Positions 8,294 to 19,121 of a DNA stretch of 64,000 nt are shown piece by piece; within the stretch, counting starts at the first letter, position 1; each line of letters begins with the position of its first letter. Under the pieces are notes generated by a model that did not search any database, had not been told where the DNA came from, and saw only the letters and a list, made by a program, of their open reading frames with translations. The stretch covers positions 48,637 through 112,636 of the forward strand of contig CANRAR010000005.1 in the NCBI GenBank assembly GCA_947628675.1, read 5' to 3'. Made by a program: the position numbers and the translations under genes. Origin of the DNA: an uncultured Clostridia bacterium. GTDB lineage: Bacteria > Bacillota > Clostridia > Christensenellales > Borkfalkiaceae.

Positions 8294-8485
8294 TTATAAG
8301 AGCCCCTTGTCCCTTGCGAGGTTTTCGATGCTCCTGTCGTAGGTCGCCTCCGCCTCTTTGGAGAAGAAGCACCCCGGAACGCCCTCGTTGTGGTCGCGGT
8401 GATGCGCCACGCAGGCGCAGCATTTTCCGTGGCGCGGACAGTCATACGTGCACGGGCAAGGTCTGTGGTTATCGCAAGCATTCAT
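8294..8485 (-). CDS. Small Cys-rich protein (DUF6485-like)
   Basis: This 63-residue protein has eight cysteines, seven of them in the first 25 residues, in the pattern PCPCTYDCPRHGKCCAC followed by HHR and a later PGCFF. That spacing recalls small clostridial proteins of the DUF6485 type and suggests metal or iron-sulfur binding; no activity is known. The ATG at 8485 has GGAGG eight bases upstream, while the ATG at 8510-8508 overlaps that ribosome site. It is monocistronic between two intergenic spacers. Confidence 0.7.
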   Translation of the reverse strand: MNACDNHRPCPCTYDCPRHGKCCACVAHHRDHNEGVPGCFFSKEAEATYDRSIENLARDKGLL

Positions 8486-8757
8486 AAAATATTCCTCCCG
8501 AATTTTCATCCGACGTTACAAAACCTCTCCAATCATATCATATCTTTCAAAATATTGCAAGTTTTCTCGCCCACCCCGAGGAACGGCTCAAAAACGGGTT
8601 TAGGACGGATTTGGAAAAATATGGGACGGATTTTGGAAACCCCGCGGAGCAATTCGAGCAGCACTTCCGAAGAGAAGCGAAGGGCGGTTTTGACCCTGCT
8701 CGAAGATTGAATTTTGCGCACGGCATGAAATCAACATAAACACGGCATAAAACGGCA
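8486..8757. other. Intergenic region, no gene seen
   Basis: AT-rich near 8510-8560, then about 150 bases of mixed sequence with short frames on both strands that lack ribosome sites. The CGGCATGAAA / CGGCATAAAA direct repeats at 8720-8760 precede a terminator. Confidence 0.4.
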
Positions 8758-8791
8758 TGAAAAAAGAGCGGTCGGTTGACTGCTCTTTTTG
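8758..8791. terminator. Bidirectional terminator
   Basis: AAAAAGAGC, a 12-base loop and GCTCTTTTT form a stem with A/T tails on both sides. On the minus strand it lies just after the stop of the 8814-9950 membrane protein. Confidence 0.75.
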
Positions 8792-8813
8792 CTGTTTACG
8801 GCGCGGCCGCGCC

Positions 8814-9950
8814 CTATTCGTCTTTCTTGCGGCGTGAAGATCCGGCGGTCTCCTTTTTGGGCTGCTTTTTTGCCTCTTTTTCGGCCGCCTTTTTGGGCTC
8901 CTTTTTGGGCTGCTTTTTTGCCTCTTTTTCAGCCGCCTTTTTGGGCTCCTCCGCGGGAGCGATCTCCGCCGCTTTCGTGCCCTCCGCGCCTTCGGCGACC
9001 CCCACGCCCTCCGCGGGTGCAAGTTCCCCCGCCGTGAGTTCGGCTTCCCCAGAAGCCGCCCCGTCCGCCGCGCGCCTCTTGTCGATCATCTCGCAGACGA
9101 AACTATCCGTGTTGACCCCGACGATATTCAGCGAATACAAAATGACGGGGATCATGATGAGGATGGCGAGCAGCGGGTTGATGGCGTAAAATGCGGCGGC
9201 GAGCCCGACGTTGAGAAGCAGGATCACGCCGACGGAGGCGAGGTGCGTCAAAACATTGCGCATCGTGACGACGTCTTTGAGTTTGAGGTCTCCGCTGCGG
9301 TGCACGACCCACGACGAGGTGAGCGAGAACACGCACGACATGATGAGGAGCGCCGCAACGACGAGCAGGCCGTAGTACCGGATGAGGATGAGCACGACGA
9401 CGGCGCCGACGACGAACAGCGCCTGCACGATGGGGAGAATGGTATGCGCGACGACAAATTTCCTGATGCCGCGCTTTGCGGTGTTCTTGCGCACGATGAC
9501 GCGGGTGAGGAAGTTGGCGAGGACGATGCCGATGACGCACAGGATGACGACCGCGGAGATGATCGCGCCGAATTTCACCATGAAGTCGCCGATGATGGCG
9601 TCGAAACTCTCGCCGAAGCCCGCCGAAGAGACGTTGAGCGTCTCCAAAAAGCCCTTTACGGTGTTGCTGAGCCACCTCGTCTGGAAGGCGCGCACGATCA
9701 TGTAGATGAAACTGCCGTTCCATTCCAGTTGGTCGAAGGCATAGGCAAAGAAGTCGTTGACGGAGGCGGACGATTCGCTCACCGAAGTTTCGATGAGGGA
9801 AAACACATCCGAGAGCATGGCTCCCGCGATCTGCACGAGCGAGCCGATGAAAATAAACACGGCGATGAGGAAAAAGAGATACACGATGCCCATGGGGACA
9901 AAGACGTAGATGAGATTCTTGAAGAAGTTTTTCAGGGCGTTTTTGATCAT
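8814..9950 (-). CDS. Polytopic membrane protein with Lys/Ala-rich C-terminal tail, function unknown
   Basis: This 378-residue protein has an N-terminal hydrophobic helix (about 13-38), an extracytoplasmic Ser/Glu-rich segment (about 45-110) and five or six further membrane helices to about residue 280. In the tail (about 288-378) the block AEKEAKKQPKKE occurs twice, separated by PKKA. The tail is highly basic, so it probably faces the cytoplasm and contacts nucleic acid, ribosomes or phospholipid heads. The membrane core resembles small YihY/AI-2E-like integral proteins only in topology; I do not recognise a family. It is monocistronic, and the next gene upstream ends 105 bases away. Confidence 0.75.
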   Translation of the reverse strand: MIKNALKNFFKNLIYVFVPMGIVYLFFLIAVFIFIGSLVQIAGAMLSDVFSLIETSVSESSASVNDFFAYAFDQLEWNGSFIYMIVRAFQTRWLSNTVKGFLETLNVSSAGFGESFDAIIGDFMVKFGAIISAVVILCVIGIVLANFLTRVIVRKNTAKRGIRKFVVAHTILPIVQALFVVGAVVVLILIRYYGLLVVAALLIMSCVFSLTSSWVVHRSGDLKLKDVVTMRNVLTHLASVGVILLLNVGLAAAFYAINPLLAILIMIPVILYSLNIVGVNTDSFVCEMIDKRRAADGAASGEAELTAGELAPAEGVGVAEGAEGTKAAEIAPAEEPKKAAEKEAKKQPKKEPKKAAEKEAKKQPKKETAGSSRRKKDE

Positions 9951-10055
9951 AGCGAAATTTCCTCGGCAATTACTATTATATCCGAAACCGCCCCGCCTGT
10001 CAAGGAGAAGGGACGCCCGAAAGCGCCCCTTCCATAAAGATTTCTTTACAAAATT

Positions 10056-11303
10056 TTATTTCCCCTTGACGCGGGCAAGGTCGATGTTGTCCTTCTTCCT
10101 GTCGGTGAGCGCCTTGATGGGGTGCTCCTTGTTCTGGATGCGGTAGTCGTACTTATACGCCGCCACCGTCTTATCGATGACGATGTGCGTTCCCACGCTC
10201 GCGGGGTCGCCGTTGATCTTACTGTTATAGCCGAAGTAGCGGAAGCCGTCGGGCACTTTATTGAGTTCCTCCCAGCCCTCCTCGACGCCCGTAAGGCGCA
10301 CACTCTCAAGCACTTTGCGAATATACTCCTTCTGCGGGCGGAGTTTCAAAAGTTCGGGGAACTCCCCGCCCTCGGGCAACACCTGCTGCCACACCTTGCC
10401 CTCGTAGGTCTTGAGAAGGTCGGCGGCCTCGTGCAGGTGCGCGACTTCCTCCTCGAAGTGCTGTTCCCAGATCTTCTTGATGCGCTCGTCCTTCTCGTCC
10501 ATATAGCACGAATAGTAGAGGTAGCACTCGGTGTACTCGTTCATGAGGAGGCACTCCCACGGCGTCATGCAGGGGTCTTTGAGGCACCCGTACCCCGTCA
10601 CGTGCTGTTCCTCGATCATGGCGATCTCGTTGTACAACTTCCTGCCGAGCGGCGAAGCATACAGGTTGGCGACGTTCATATAGTAGTTCATCGTCTGCTG
10701 CTCGGCGCCCGTGATGATGTTGATGTTGAGTTTGGTTTTGAGGTCGTTCAGGTACCCGTTGATATAAAAGTTGACGTCGTCGTGCGGATGGCGGTACTCG
10801 GCGACGGTCGGCCGCCCGGGCATGACCTCGGTGTATTCGCCCACGAGTTTGGCGGGGTCGCCCCCCTTTTCGAGTTCCATGAGGTCGGAATAGCGGTACA
10901 GATGGTCGAAATCTTCCAAAAGGGCGAAATCGAGTTGTTTTTTCACGTAGGAATTTTTCTCGGTGATGGCGAGGTTGGCGGTGAGGTCCACGGCGAGTTG
11001 CTCATAGCCTATCGTGTGCTCCAAGATGCTCTCGTCGGCGGGCTTCAAAGAAGCCACGCGCTTCTGCTGGATCTGTTCCCCCCGACGCATGACGGCGAGG
11101 CGGCGGCGCACATCGTTGTTGGCGCAGTGGCGGGTGATCTCGTTGGAGAGGCGCACACTCTCAAACTCCGTGCCCGACATCAAAATGACGCGTGTACGGG
11201 TGTAGGGGTCCACTTCGTTCTTGTTGTACGGCTTGACGAGCACCTTATTCCAACTTGTAAAAATCTTGTCTGCCTTTTGCGGCTTACATTCAAACGGATT
11301 CAT
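10056..11303 (-). CDS. Ferritin-like helical protein of unknown function
   Basis: This 415-residue soluble protein has Glu/His spacing typical of ferritin-like di-metal four-helix bundles. Examples are LEHTIGYEQL, LEDFDHLYRY, MIEEQHVTGYG, MNEYTECYLYY and EQHFEEEVAHLHEAA in successive predicted helices. The E-x2-H and E-x6-H spacings in these helices could bind two irons or manganese. The N-terminal 75 residues and the C-terminal 100 residues are extra. No signal peptide or membrane segment is present. The start is the ATG at 11303 behind GGAGGG. A role in oxygen or peroxide defence would fit the rubrerythrin elsewhere in the window, but this is inference. Confidence 0.65.
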   Translation of the reverse strand: MNPFECKPQKADKIFTSWNKVLVKPYNKNEVDPYTRTRVILMSGTEFESVRLSNEITRHCANNDVRRRLAVMRRGEQIQQKRVASLKPADESILEHTIGYEQLAVDLTANLAITEKNSYVKKQLDFALLEDFDHLYRYSDLMELEKGGDPAKLVGEYTEVMPGRPTVAEYRHPHDDVNFYINGYLNDLKTKLNINIITGAEQQTMNYYMNVANLYASPLGRKLYNEIAMIEEQHVTGYGCLKDPCMTPWECLLMNEYTECYLYYSCYMDEKDERIKKIWEQHFEEEVAHLHEAADLLKTYEGKVWQQVLPEGGEFPELLKLRPQKEYIRKVLESVRLTGVEEGWEELNKVPDGFRYFGYNSKINGDPASVGTHIVIDKTVAAYKYDYRIQNKEHPIKALTDRKKDNIDLARVKGK

Positions 11304-11358
11304 TCATCCCTCCTTATGCGGAAAGTTTTGCCGTTCCCCGAAAAAAGTATGCGTTTAT

Positions 11359-11387
11359 TTGCGTTTTTGCGAAAATCTTGTTATAAT
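11359..11387 (+). promoter_or_regulatory. Promoter of mtnN-luxS
   Basis: TTGCGT (11359-11364), a 17-bp spacer and TATAAT (11382-11387). AAAGGAGA follows just before the mtnN ATG. Confidence 0.75.
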
Positions 11388-11407
11388 ATCCGAAAGGAGA
11401 AAAGAAA

Positions 11408-12061
11408 ATGATCGGTTGTGTGATCGCCATGGACAGGGAGGCGGACCTCCTCCTCGATAGCATGGAAGTGGAAAACACCAAAACGCTGTTCGGTAAGCCC
11501 GTTTACACCGGCAAGGCGTTCGGAAAAGACGTTGCCCTCGTCGTCTGCGGCGTGGGGAAGGTAAACGCCGCTGCGGGAGCCTGCGCCGCCATTCAAGCGG
11601 GCGCGGACGTCGTCTTAAATTTCGGCGCGGCGGGCGGCCTTGCGCCCGAAAATACCGAGGTGGGCGAAGTGTATCTCATCGAAAAGGCCGTGCAGTACGA
11701 TTTCGACTGCACGCAACTCAACGGCCTGCCCGTGGGCACGCTCGACGGCGAAACGGAGAACTTTCTGCCCCTTTTCTGCCCCCCTCTCCCCTATCCGCGC
11801 CGCGCCTTGGGCACGGGGGACAGGTTCAACGATTCCCCCGCCGACCACGCCCTGCTCCTCTCTCTCGGTTGCGATATCCGCGAAATGGAGGCGGGCGCCA
11901 TTGCCGAGGTGTGCAGGTATGCGGGCGTGCCCTGTGTCTCGGTGAAGACCATCTCCGACGTCTACGGCTCGGGCTCGACCACCGAGCAATTCCGCCAAAA
12001 CTGCGCTGCTGCCCTCCTCGCCCTCCAATCCCGCCTCAAAGAGATCTTGGAGAGCCTATGA
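11408..12061 (+). CDS. mtnN: 5'-methylthioadenosine/S-adenosylhomocysteine nucleosidase
   Basis: This 217-residue enzyme removes adenine from MTA and SAH, the first step of the route that LuxS completes. The general acid is E11 in AMDREAD. GVGKVNAA and NFGAAGGL form the phosphorylase-fold core. EMEAGAIAEVC positions the ribose, and the catalytic Asp is in TISDVYG. The protein is slightly shorter than the usual 230 residues, with a compact central segment. Its stop overlaps the luxS start by four bases (ATGA), so the pair is translationally coupled. Together they detoxify SAH and yield homocysteine and the AI-2 precursor DPD. Confidence 0.93.
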   Translation: MIGCVIAMDREADLLLDSMEVENTKTLFGKPVYTGKAFGKDVALVVCGVGKVNAAAGACAAIQAGADVVLNFGAAGGLAPENTEVGEVYLIEKAVQYDFDCTQLNGLPVGTLDGETENFLPLFCPPLPYPRRALGTGDRFNDSPADHALLLSLGCDIREMEAGAIAEVCRYAGVPCVSVKTISDVYGSGSTTEQFRQNCAAALLALQSRLKEILESL

Positions 12062-12483
12062 AAAAGATCCCCTCCTTTGAAAAGGATCACGACGCCCTGC
12101 AACCGGGGCTTCACGCGCGCACGGACGCCAACAACATTACCACCTTCGATCTGCGCTTCAAAAAGCCCAACGCGGGCGACTATATCAGCCCCGCCGCGCT
12201 CCACACCGTGGAGCACCTGCTCGCCACCACAATCCGCAACTTGGGCGGCGACGACATCGTCTACTTCGGGCCGATGGGCTGCCGCACGGGGTTCTATCTT
12301 CTCACCCTGCGAAAAACCTACGACGAAGTGAAAGAACTCATCAAACAGGGCATCCTTGCCGCCCTCGCCCTCGATGAGATCCCCGGCGCCACGCGCAAGG
12401 AGTGCGGCAACTATCTCGACCACGACCTTCCCACCGCAAAGGAAGAACTCAAAAAGTATCTCACAATATTAAAAGAAACTTGA
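12058..12483 (+). CDS. luxS: S-ribosylhomocysteine lyase (AI-2 synthase)
   Basis: This 141-residue homodimeric metalloenzyme cleaves S-ribosylhomocysteine to homocysteine and DPD, the autoinducer-2 precursor. The HxxEH motif is intact (H49, E52, H53). The third metal ligand is C116 in KECGNY, and the catalytic cysteine is C75 in MGCRTGFY. The length is slightly below the usual 150-170 residues, with a short C-terminus. The start overlaps the mtnN stop. Given the pairing, its main role may be the activated-methyl cycle; nothing here shows an AI-2 receptor. Confidence 0.95.
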   Translation: MKKIPSFEKDHDALQPGLHARTDANNITTFDLRFKKPNAGDYISPAALHTVEHLLATTIRNLGGDDIVYFGPMGCRTGFYLLTLRKTYDEVKELIKQGILAALALDEIPGATRKECGNYLDHDLPTAKEELKKYLTILKET

Positions 12484-12620
12484 ATAACGTCAACCGCAGA
12501 GACGCAAGCGAGGCGAGGAGGACGCGGATTTCCGAAGGGGAGTGTACAAAGACGTACATGACCCGAGGAAAACGCAAGTCCGACAAAGCATCGCGCCGCG
12601 TATATGCGGTTCGCAAGGAG
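12484..12620 (+). ncRNA. Candidate structured RNA between luxS and ung
   Basis: After the luxS stop the sequence forms a nested stem. TTTCC (12529-12533) pairs with GGAAA (12567-12571), GGG (12538-12540) with CCC (12562-12564), and TGTAC (12543-12547) with GTACA (12554-12558). GA-rich internal loops separate the helices, as in tandem sheared G-A motifs. CGGA (12525-12528) can pair with TCCG (12579-12582) outside this. A second hairpin CCGC/GCGG lies at 12595-12609, just before the ung ribosome site AAGGAG. I see no protein in it with a plausible start. It may be a cis-regulatory leader of ung or a 3' element of the mtnN-luxS mRNA. I do not recognise the family with confidence. Confidence 0.5.
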
Positions 12621-12625
12621 AATAT

Positions 12626-13294
12626 ATGATAGACCTCGGCGATTGGAACGAAGTCCTCGCCCCCCTCTTTGGCGACCCCCGCTACAAAAAGATCCGCGAG
12701 TTCCTCAAATACGAGTACTCGCACTATATCGTCTACCCCGATATGTACGACCTTTTCAACTGCTTCCGCTACACGCCGTTTGCAAATGTCAAGGCGGTGC
12801 TGCTCGGGCAGGACCCCTACCACGAGCCCGGGCAGGCGCACGGGCTGTGCTTCTCGGTGCAGGATGGCGTCCCCAAGCCCCCGTCGCTCGAGAATATGCT
12901 CAAAGAACTCAAAGACGATTTGGGCTTCCCCCCGCCCCGCTCGGGCGATCTCACCAAGTGGGCAAAGGAGGGCGTCCTCCTCATGAACACCGCCCTCACC
13001 GTCCGCGAGCATCAGGCAAACAGCCACGCAAACTGCGGTTGGAGTTGGTTCACCGATAGCGTCATCTCGATTTTAAGCGAACAAAAGCGCAACCTCGTTT
13101 TCATCCTATGGGGCGGCAACGCGCGCCGCAAGAAGCCGCTCATCGATACAAGTAAACACCTCGTGTTGGAGTGCGCCCACCCCTCGCCCCTCTCCGCCTA
13201 CAACGGCTTCTTCGGGTGCCGCCACTACTCCAAAACCAACGCCTACCTCGCGGCGCACAATATTCCCCCCATCGATTGGAATTTGAACGAATAA
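12626..13294 (+). CDS. ung: Uracil-DNA glycosylase (family 1)
   Basis: This 222-residue enzyme excises uracil from DNA to start base-excision repair. The water-activating loop GQDPYH holds D63, and the uracil-stacking FS follows in LCFSVQD. The DNA-intercalation loop HPSPLSAYNGFFGCRH is complete, including the catalytic His. The ATG at 12626 has AAGGAG upstream; an in-frame upstream ATG at 12542 lies inside the predicted RNA structure and would add a basic extension unlike Ung. The next gene begins ten bases after the stop, so they are probably co-transcribed. Confidence 0.95.
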   Translation: MIDLGDWNEVLAPLFGDPRYKKIREFLKYEYSHYIVYPDMYDLFNCFRYTPFANVKAVLLGQDPYHEPGQAHGLCFSVQDGVPKPPSLENMLKELKDDLGFPPPRSGDLTKWAKEGVLLMNTALTVREHQANSHANCGWSWFTDSVISILSEQKRNLVFILWGGNARRKKPLIDTSKHLVLECAHPSPLSAYNGFFGCRHYSKTNAYLAAHNIPPIDWNLNE

Positions 13295-13303
13295 GGAGCA
13301 ACT

Positions 13304-14506
13304 ATGAAATACGCTGTCATTTTGGGCGACGGCATGGCGGGCTACCCCCTGCCCGACCGCGGAGGCAAAACCTGCCTGCAACTCGCCAAAAAGCCGTTTA
13401 TCGACAAACTCGCCAAGCGCAGCCTCGTCGGGCTCTGCAAAACGGTGCCCGCGGGCTTCAAACCGGGGAGCGACGTCGCCAACCTCTCCGTCATGGGCTA
13501 CGACCCCGCCCTCTACTACACGGGGCGTTCCCCGTTGGAGGCGGCGAGCATCGGCATCCCTTTGAAGGACACCGACGCCACCCTCCGCTGCAACCTCGTC
13601 ACCCTCTCCGAGGACGAACCCTTCGCCCAAAAGACGATGGTGGATTACTCCGCGGGCGAAATTTCGACCGCCGAGGCGCGGGAGCTCGTCGCCTTCCTCA
13701 AAGAGAAGTTCGACAGCGAGATTTTCACCCTCTACGCGGGCGTCTCCTACCGCCATTGCCTCGTCGTCTCCACGGGCGTCACGGGCGGCACGTTCACGCC
13801 CCCGCACGACATTTCGGGCAGGAAGATCGCCGACTATCTCCCGCAGAACGCCGACGATTTACTCAATATCATGAAGGAGGCCAACCGCCTCCTCGCCGCC
13901 CACCCCATCAACGCAGCGCGCCGCGCCGCGGGCAAGAACCCCGCCAACGCCGTCTGGTTTTGGGGGGAAGGCACCAAGCCGCGCATGAAACCGTTTGAGG
14001 AACTTCACGGCAAAAAGGGCGCGGTGATCTCGGCAGTGGATCTCGTGAAGGGCATCGGGCGGCTCGCCGAGATGAAGGTCATCGAGGTCGAAGGCGCCAC
14101 GGGCAATTGGGATACCAATTTTCAGGGCAAGGCGAACGCCTGCGCCGACGCCCTGCTCGAAGGCTACGACTACGTCTACGTCCACATGGAGGGGCCCGAC
14201 GAGTGCGGCCACCACGGCGACGTCGCAAAGAAGGTCTACTGCATCGAGCAGATCGACGAAGTCGTGAGGACGGTCTACTCGCGCCTTTCCGCCGCGGGTG
14301 AGGACTTTGCCATTTTGCTCTGCCCCGACCACCCCACCCCCATCGCCCTCAAGACGCACACCTCCGACCCTATTCCGTTTTTGTTATACGATAGCCGCAA
14401 AAAGACGGGCAACGGCGCCGCTTCCTACGACGAAGCAGAGGCCGCAAAGACGGGTCTCTTCATCCCCCGCGGCTGGGAACTCATCGACCTCATGATGAAG
14501 CCCTAA
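13304..14506 (+). CDS. Cofactor-independent phosphoglycerate mutase, ApgM-like
   Basis: This 400-residue member of the alkaline-phosphatase superfamily resembles the archaeal-type 2,3-bisphosphoglycerate-independent mutases, a group some annotations also call a putative homoserine kinase. Metal-binding segments are visible: LGDGMAG at the N-terminus, the phosphate-accepting serine probably in DVANLSVMGYD, EGPDECGHHGD and CPDHPTP near the C-terminus. It should interconvert 2- and 3-phosphoglycerate, although this subgroup is not fully characterised in bacteria. It starts ten bases after ung with GGAG upstream and is followed by a strong terminator. Confidence 0.85.
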   Translation: MKYAVILGDGMAGYPLPDRGGKTCLQLAKKPFIDKLAKRSLVGLCKTVPAGFKPGSDVANLSVMGYDPALYYTGRSPLEAASIGIPLKDTDATLRCNLVTLSEDEPFAQKTMVDYSAGEISTAEARELVAFLKEKFDSEIFTLYAGVSYRHCLVVSTGVTGGTFTPPHDISGRKIADYLPQNADDLLNIMKEANRLLAAHPINAARRAAGKNPANAVWFWGEGTKPRMKPFEELHGKKGAVISAVDLVKGIGRLAEMKVIEVEGATGNWDTNFQGKANACADALLEGYDYVYVHMEGPDECGHHGDVAKKVYCIEQIDEVVRTVYSRLSAAGEDFAILLCPDHPTPIALKTHTSDPIPFLLYDSRKKTGNGAASYDEAEAAKTGLFIPRGWELIDLMMKP

Positions 14507-14532
14507 AAGACCTGCTCATCGCACAAATTTAT

Positions 14533-14574
14533 GCGCCCCGCGGCTCTTCAAGCCGCGGGGCGCAAATTTTTTCC
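14533..14574 (+). terminator. Rho-independent terminator after the ung-pgm unit
   Basis: A perfect 13-bp stem (14533-14545 with 14551-14563) with a CTTCA loop and an AAATTTTTT tail. Confidence 0.9.
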
Positions 14575-15152
14575 TCTCTCCTATTTTTTCACCGTCCCGT
14601 TTTTCTTATATCCTACCGACGGCAAAATTCTATCATCATCGCCCATTTTGCCGCTACCCATTTGCGTCGGCAGGAACCGCCGCAAACCCCGTACTTCGCC
14701 TGCGGCTCGTGCCGCTCTTGGTTGAAAATAGTGCGGGCGGGACGCGCCCTCCAGCGCTCCTGTCGCGGTGCGCTACTACGTGCCGCGCTTAGTAGACAAT
14801 GGTGCGCGCGGGGCACAGCCCACTGGGCTGTTGAGCATGGTGCACCGCTCCACCCGCGGAGCGGCTGAGCCTCCTCATTCGTGTATGCGTTACGCCGCAT
14901 ACACGAATGAGGAGGAACTTAAAACAGGGCTCCCAAAAAAGATTTGCGTAGCAAAGATTTTTTGGGAAACGAGGGGAGGAGGCGCAACGGAGCGCATTTG
15001 CACTTTTTCGTAGAAAAAGCGCTCAAAGCGGAGTTTGCGCCGACGAGGGAGCGCGCACAGGAGCAAGCGACCCGTATAGCGTTGCACCTCGCCCGTCAAC
15101 GATAAACCCAAAATCTCGGAACAATCGCCACGCCGAGCGTTGCACCCGCCAA
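14575..15152. repeat. Intergenic mosaic of dispersed repeats
   Basis: No gene is supported in these 578 bases. Two copies of one repeat module lie at 14692-14741 and 14773-14814, both with a GTGCCGC core and a GTGCGSGCGGG end. Related copies are at 50481-50533 and 55291-55345. A perfect inverted repeat with 20-bp arms (14870-14889 and 14896-14915) and a six-base loop follows. Confidence 0.7.
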
Positions 15153-15590
15153 TTATTTTTCTCTTCCGAGCACGAAGTCCACACTGCACCCGAAGTAATC
15201 GGCGAGCCGCAAAACATAATCGAGGTTGGGAATGGAGCCACGTTGCCACGCAAAGATAATGGAGTGCGTAATGGGAACGTCTTTGCAGAGGCGGTACTTT
15301 GTCACGCCGTAATGTTTGAGAAGAAAAGCGATTTGTTCTTTCCACGGCGGACGCTTTTTGAACGTAGTTATCGCTCTTTCGGGTTCACGGCCGAGAAGAT
15401 AATCGGTGGAAACCTTAAAATAATCAGCAAAACGAACAAGTACTTCTATGCTCGGCTGTCTTTTCCCATTCAAAAGATTATAGACCGTAGTGGGTCTCAC
15501 ACCGACCGCCAAAGCGAGTTCTTTTCCATTTAAGTGTGTGTCGAACGTTACTTCATCAAGCCGTTCGGCAAATTTCGACATAAGTTCCAT
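15153..15590 (-). CDS. Tandem-HTH XRE-family regulator
   Basis: The 145-residue protein is almost entirely two XRE/Cro-type helix-turn-helix domains. The first spans residues 8-68, with KELALAVGVRPTTVYNLLNG as recognition region and STDYLLGRE at its end. The second spans 84-143 and ends SVDFVLGRE. The matching ends and equal spacing point to an internal duplication. In the second copy the recognition helix has diverged. Such a protein could bind DNA as a pseudo-dimer. It is divergent from a 54-residue gene, and the 118-bp space between them has two palindromes that may be its operators. Confidence 0.85.
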   Translation of the reverse strand: MELMSKFAERLDEVTFDTHLNGKELALAVGVRPTTVYNLLNGKRQPSIEVLVRFADYFKVSTDYLLGREPERAITTFKKRPPWKEQIAFLLKHYGVTKYRLCKDVPITHSIIFAWQRGSIPNLDYVLRLADYFGCSVDFVLGREK

Positions 15591-15623
15591 GGTTTCGACA
15601 AATTATCTCCCCTTTGATCCATA

Positions 15624-15684
15624 GACATTATGTCCTGTTTGGTATAAAATAGAATTACGAATAGCGAGACAGGAAGTACTGTCT
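15624..15684. promoter_or_regulatory. Candidate operators between the double-HTH regulator and the 54-residue gene
   Basis: GACATTATGTC (15624-15634) is a perfect palindrome with an odd centre. AGACAG (15667-15672) and CTGTCT (15679-15684) form a 6-bp inverted repeat with a six-base spacer. Both share the GACA/TGTC half-site and flank a TATAAA-like -10 near 15643, so binding could repress both directions. Confidence 0.5.
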
Positions 15685-15708
15685 TGAAATACTCAAAGGA
15701 GAAAAACC

Positions 15709-15873
15709 ATGGAACAAAAGAAGTACGAAGTAACCAAAGAGCAAATTTTATTGGACTTGAAATTGTTGACGGACGGCATATTTGAAGCAGACGTCAAAGA
15801 GGAGGACGGCACTCTCGTGCTTGTTTTCACGAACGGTCAAACTTTCCGCATCCTCGTCGAGCCTCAGCCTTAA
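15709..15873 (+). CDS. Small acidic protein of 54 residues, unknown
   Basis: The frame begins MEQKKYEVTKEQI and ends LVEPQP. The ATG at 15709 has AAAGGAG eight bases upstream, and a palindromic site just precedes it. Composition is protein-like: an amphipathic helix (residues 8-24) followed by two or three beta strands with alternating hydrophobics. No Cys and no signal peptide are present. It is divergent from the double-HTH regulator and probably controlled by it. I do not recognise a family; a small antitoxin-like or modulator role is speculation only. Confidence 0.65.
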   Translation: MEQKKYEVTKEQILLDLKLLTDGIFEADVKEEDGTLVLVFTNGQTFRILVEPQP

Positions 15874-16329
15874 AAAATCATCTACGTCTCTCATTCGGTG
15901 CCCCTCTCGCCCGCGTACGAAGTCCGCTCCTCACACCGAGCCCCGCGCGCTTCCCACCCTCATACCGAACGCGCCGCGGCTCAAAGAGCCGCGGCGGCGC
16001 GTATTTTTACCCCGCCCCGTCTCATACCGCCTGCCCCTCATACCGAGCCCGCCGCCCGTCCGCTTTTGCGGACGGGCGGCGGGCGAGCGTATCTTTTCCC
16101 CACGTCTACTCACACCCCTCGCCCCCTATTTCTTGTCCCCTCGCTCCTTCCTATATGATCCCCCTCCCCGTGCGCAAAGCGCGCGGGGAGGGGCGCAGGG
16201 GGAGGGGCAAAAAATTTTTTTAACTTTTTGCAAAAAGTGTGTCACATATCCCGCAAAGCGGAAAATTTTCATGATATTATTACATTGTGAAGAGGAAAGT
16301 GAGCAGGTTCGAGAGCGGCGGCGAAAGAA
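15874..16329. repeat. Intergenic region with GC hairpins
   Basis: No gene is supported. It holds several CTCATACCGA-type segments and three strong hairpins. The first is at 15971-16000. The second, at 16047-16084, has 17-bp arms and a TTTT loop. The third is a CCCCTCCCC/GGGGAGGGG element at about 16166-16206. The second hairpin recurs in inverted orientation at 22882-22919. Confidence 0.65.
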
Positions 16330-16402
16330 AAAAGTTCCCTGTCGCGCGGGGCGCGGGCGCCGCGAGGGCGGCGGCCGCGCACCCGCGCGACAGGGAACTT
16401 TT
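16330..16402 (-). terminator. Long-armed terminator of the mcsA-mcsB-clpC operon
   Basis: The arms 16330-16350 and 16382-16402 are perfectly complementary over 21 bp, and the 31-base loop is itself GC-rich. On the minus strand the stem is followed by a T run. Confidence 0.75.
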
Positions 16403-16585
16403 ATATGGTAAAATTTATAATGTTTTGAATAAAAATTTTTCGTTTTCCGCAAAAATTCCGTACGCAAATTTTCGCAGTTTTTCTTGCGATTTTACGAAAT
16501 TCCGCCCGCAAAACCGTAAAAATTTTCTGCAAATCTACGAAATTTCGCCTCGGAATTTTTGCAATTTTTCCGAAAATCCCCTCAA

Positions 16586-19099
<2,514 letters not shown>

Positions 19100-19121
19100 C
19101 TTAGTTCCTCCCTTTTCCGCC

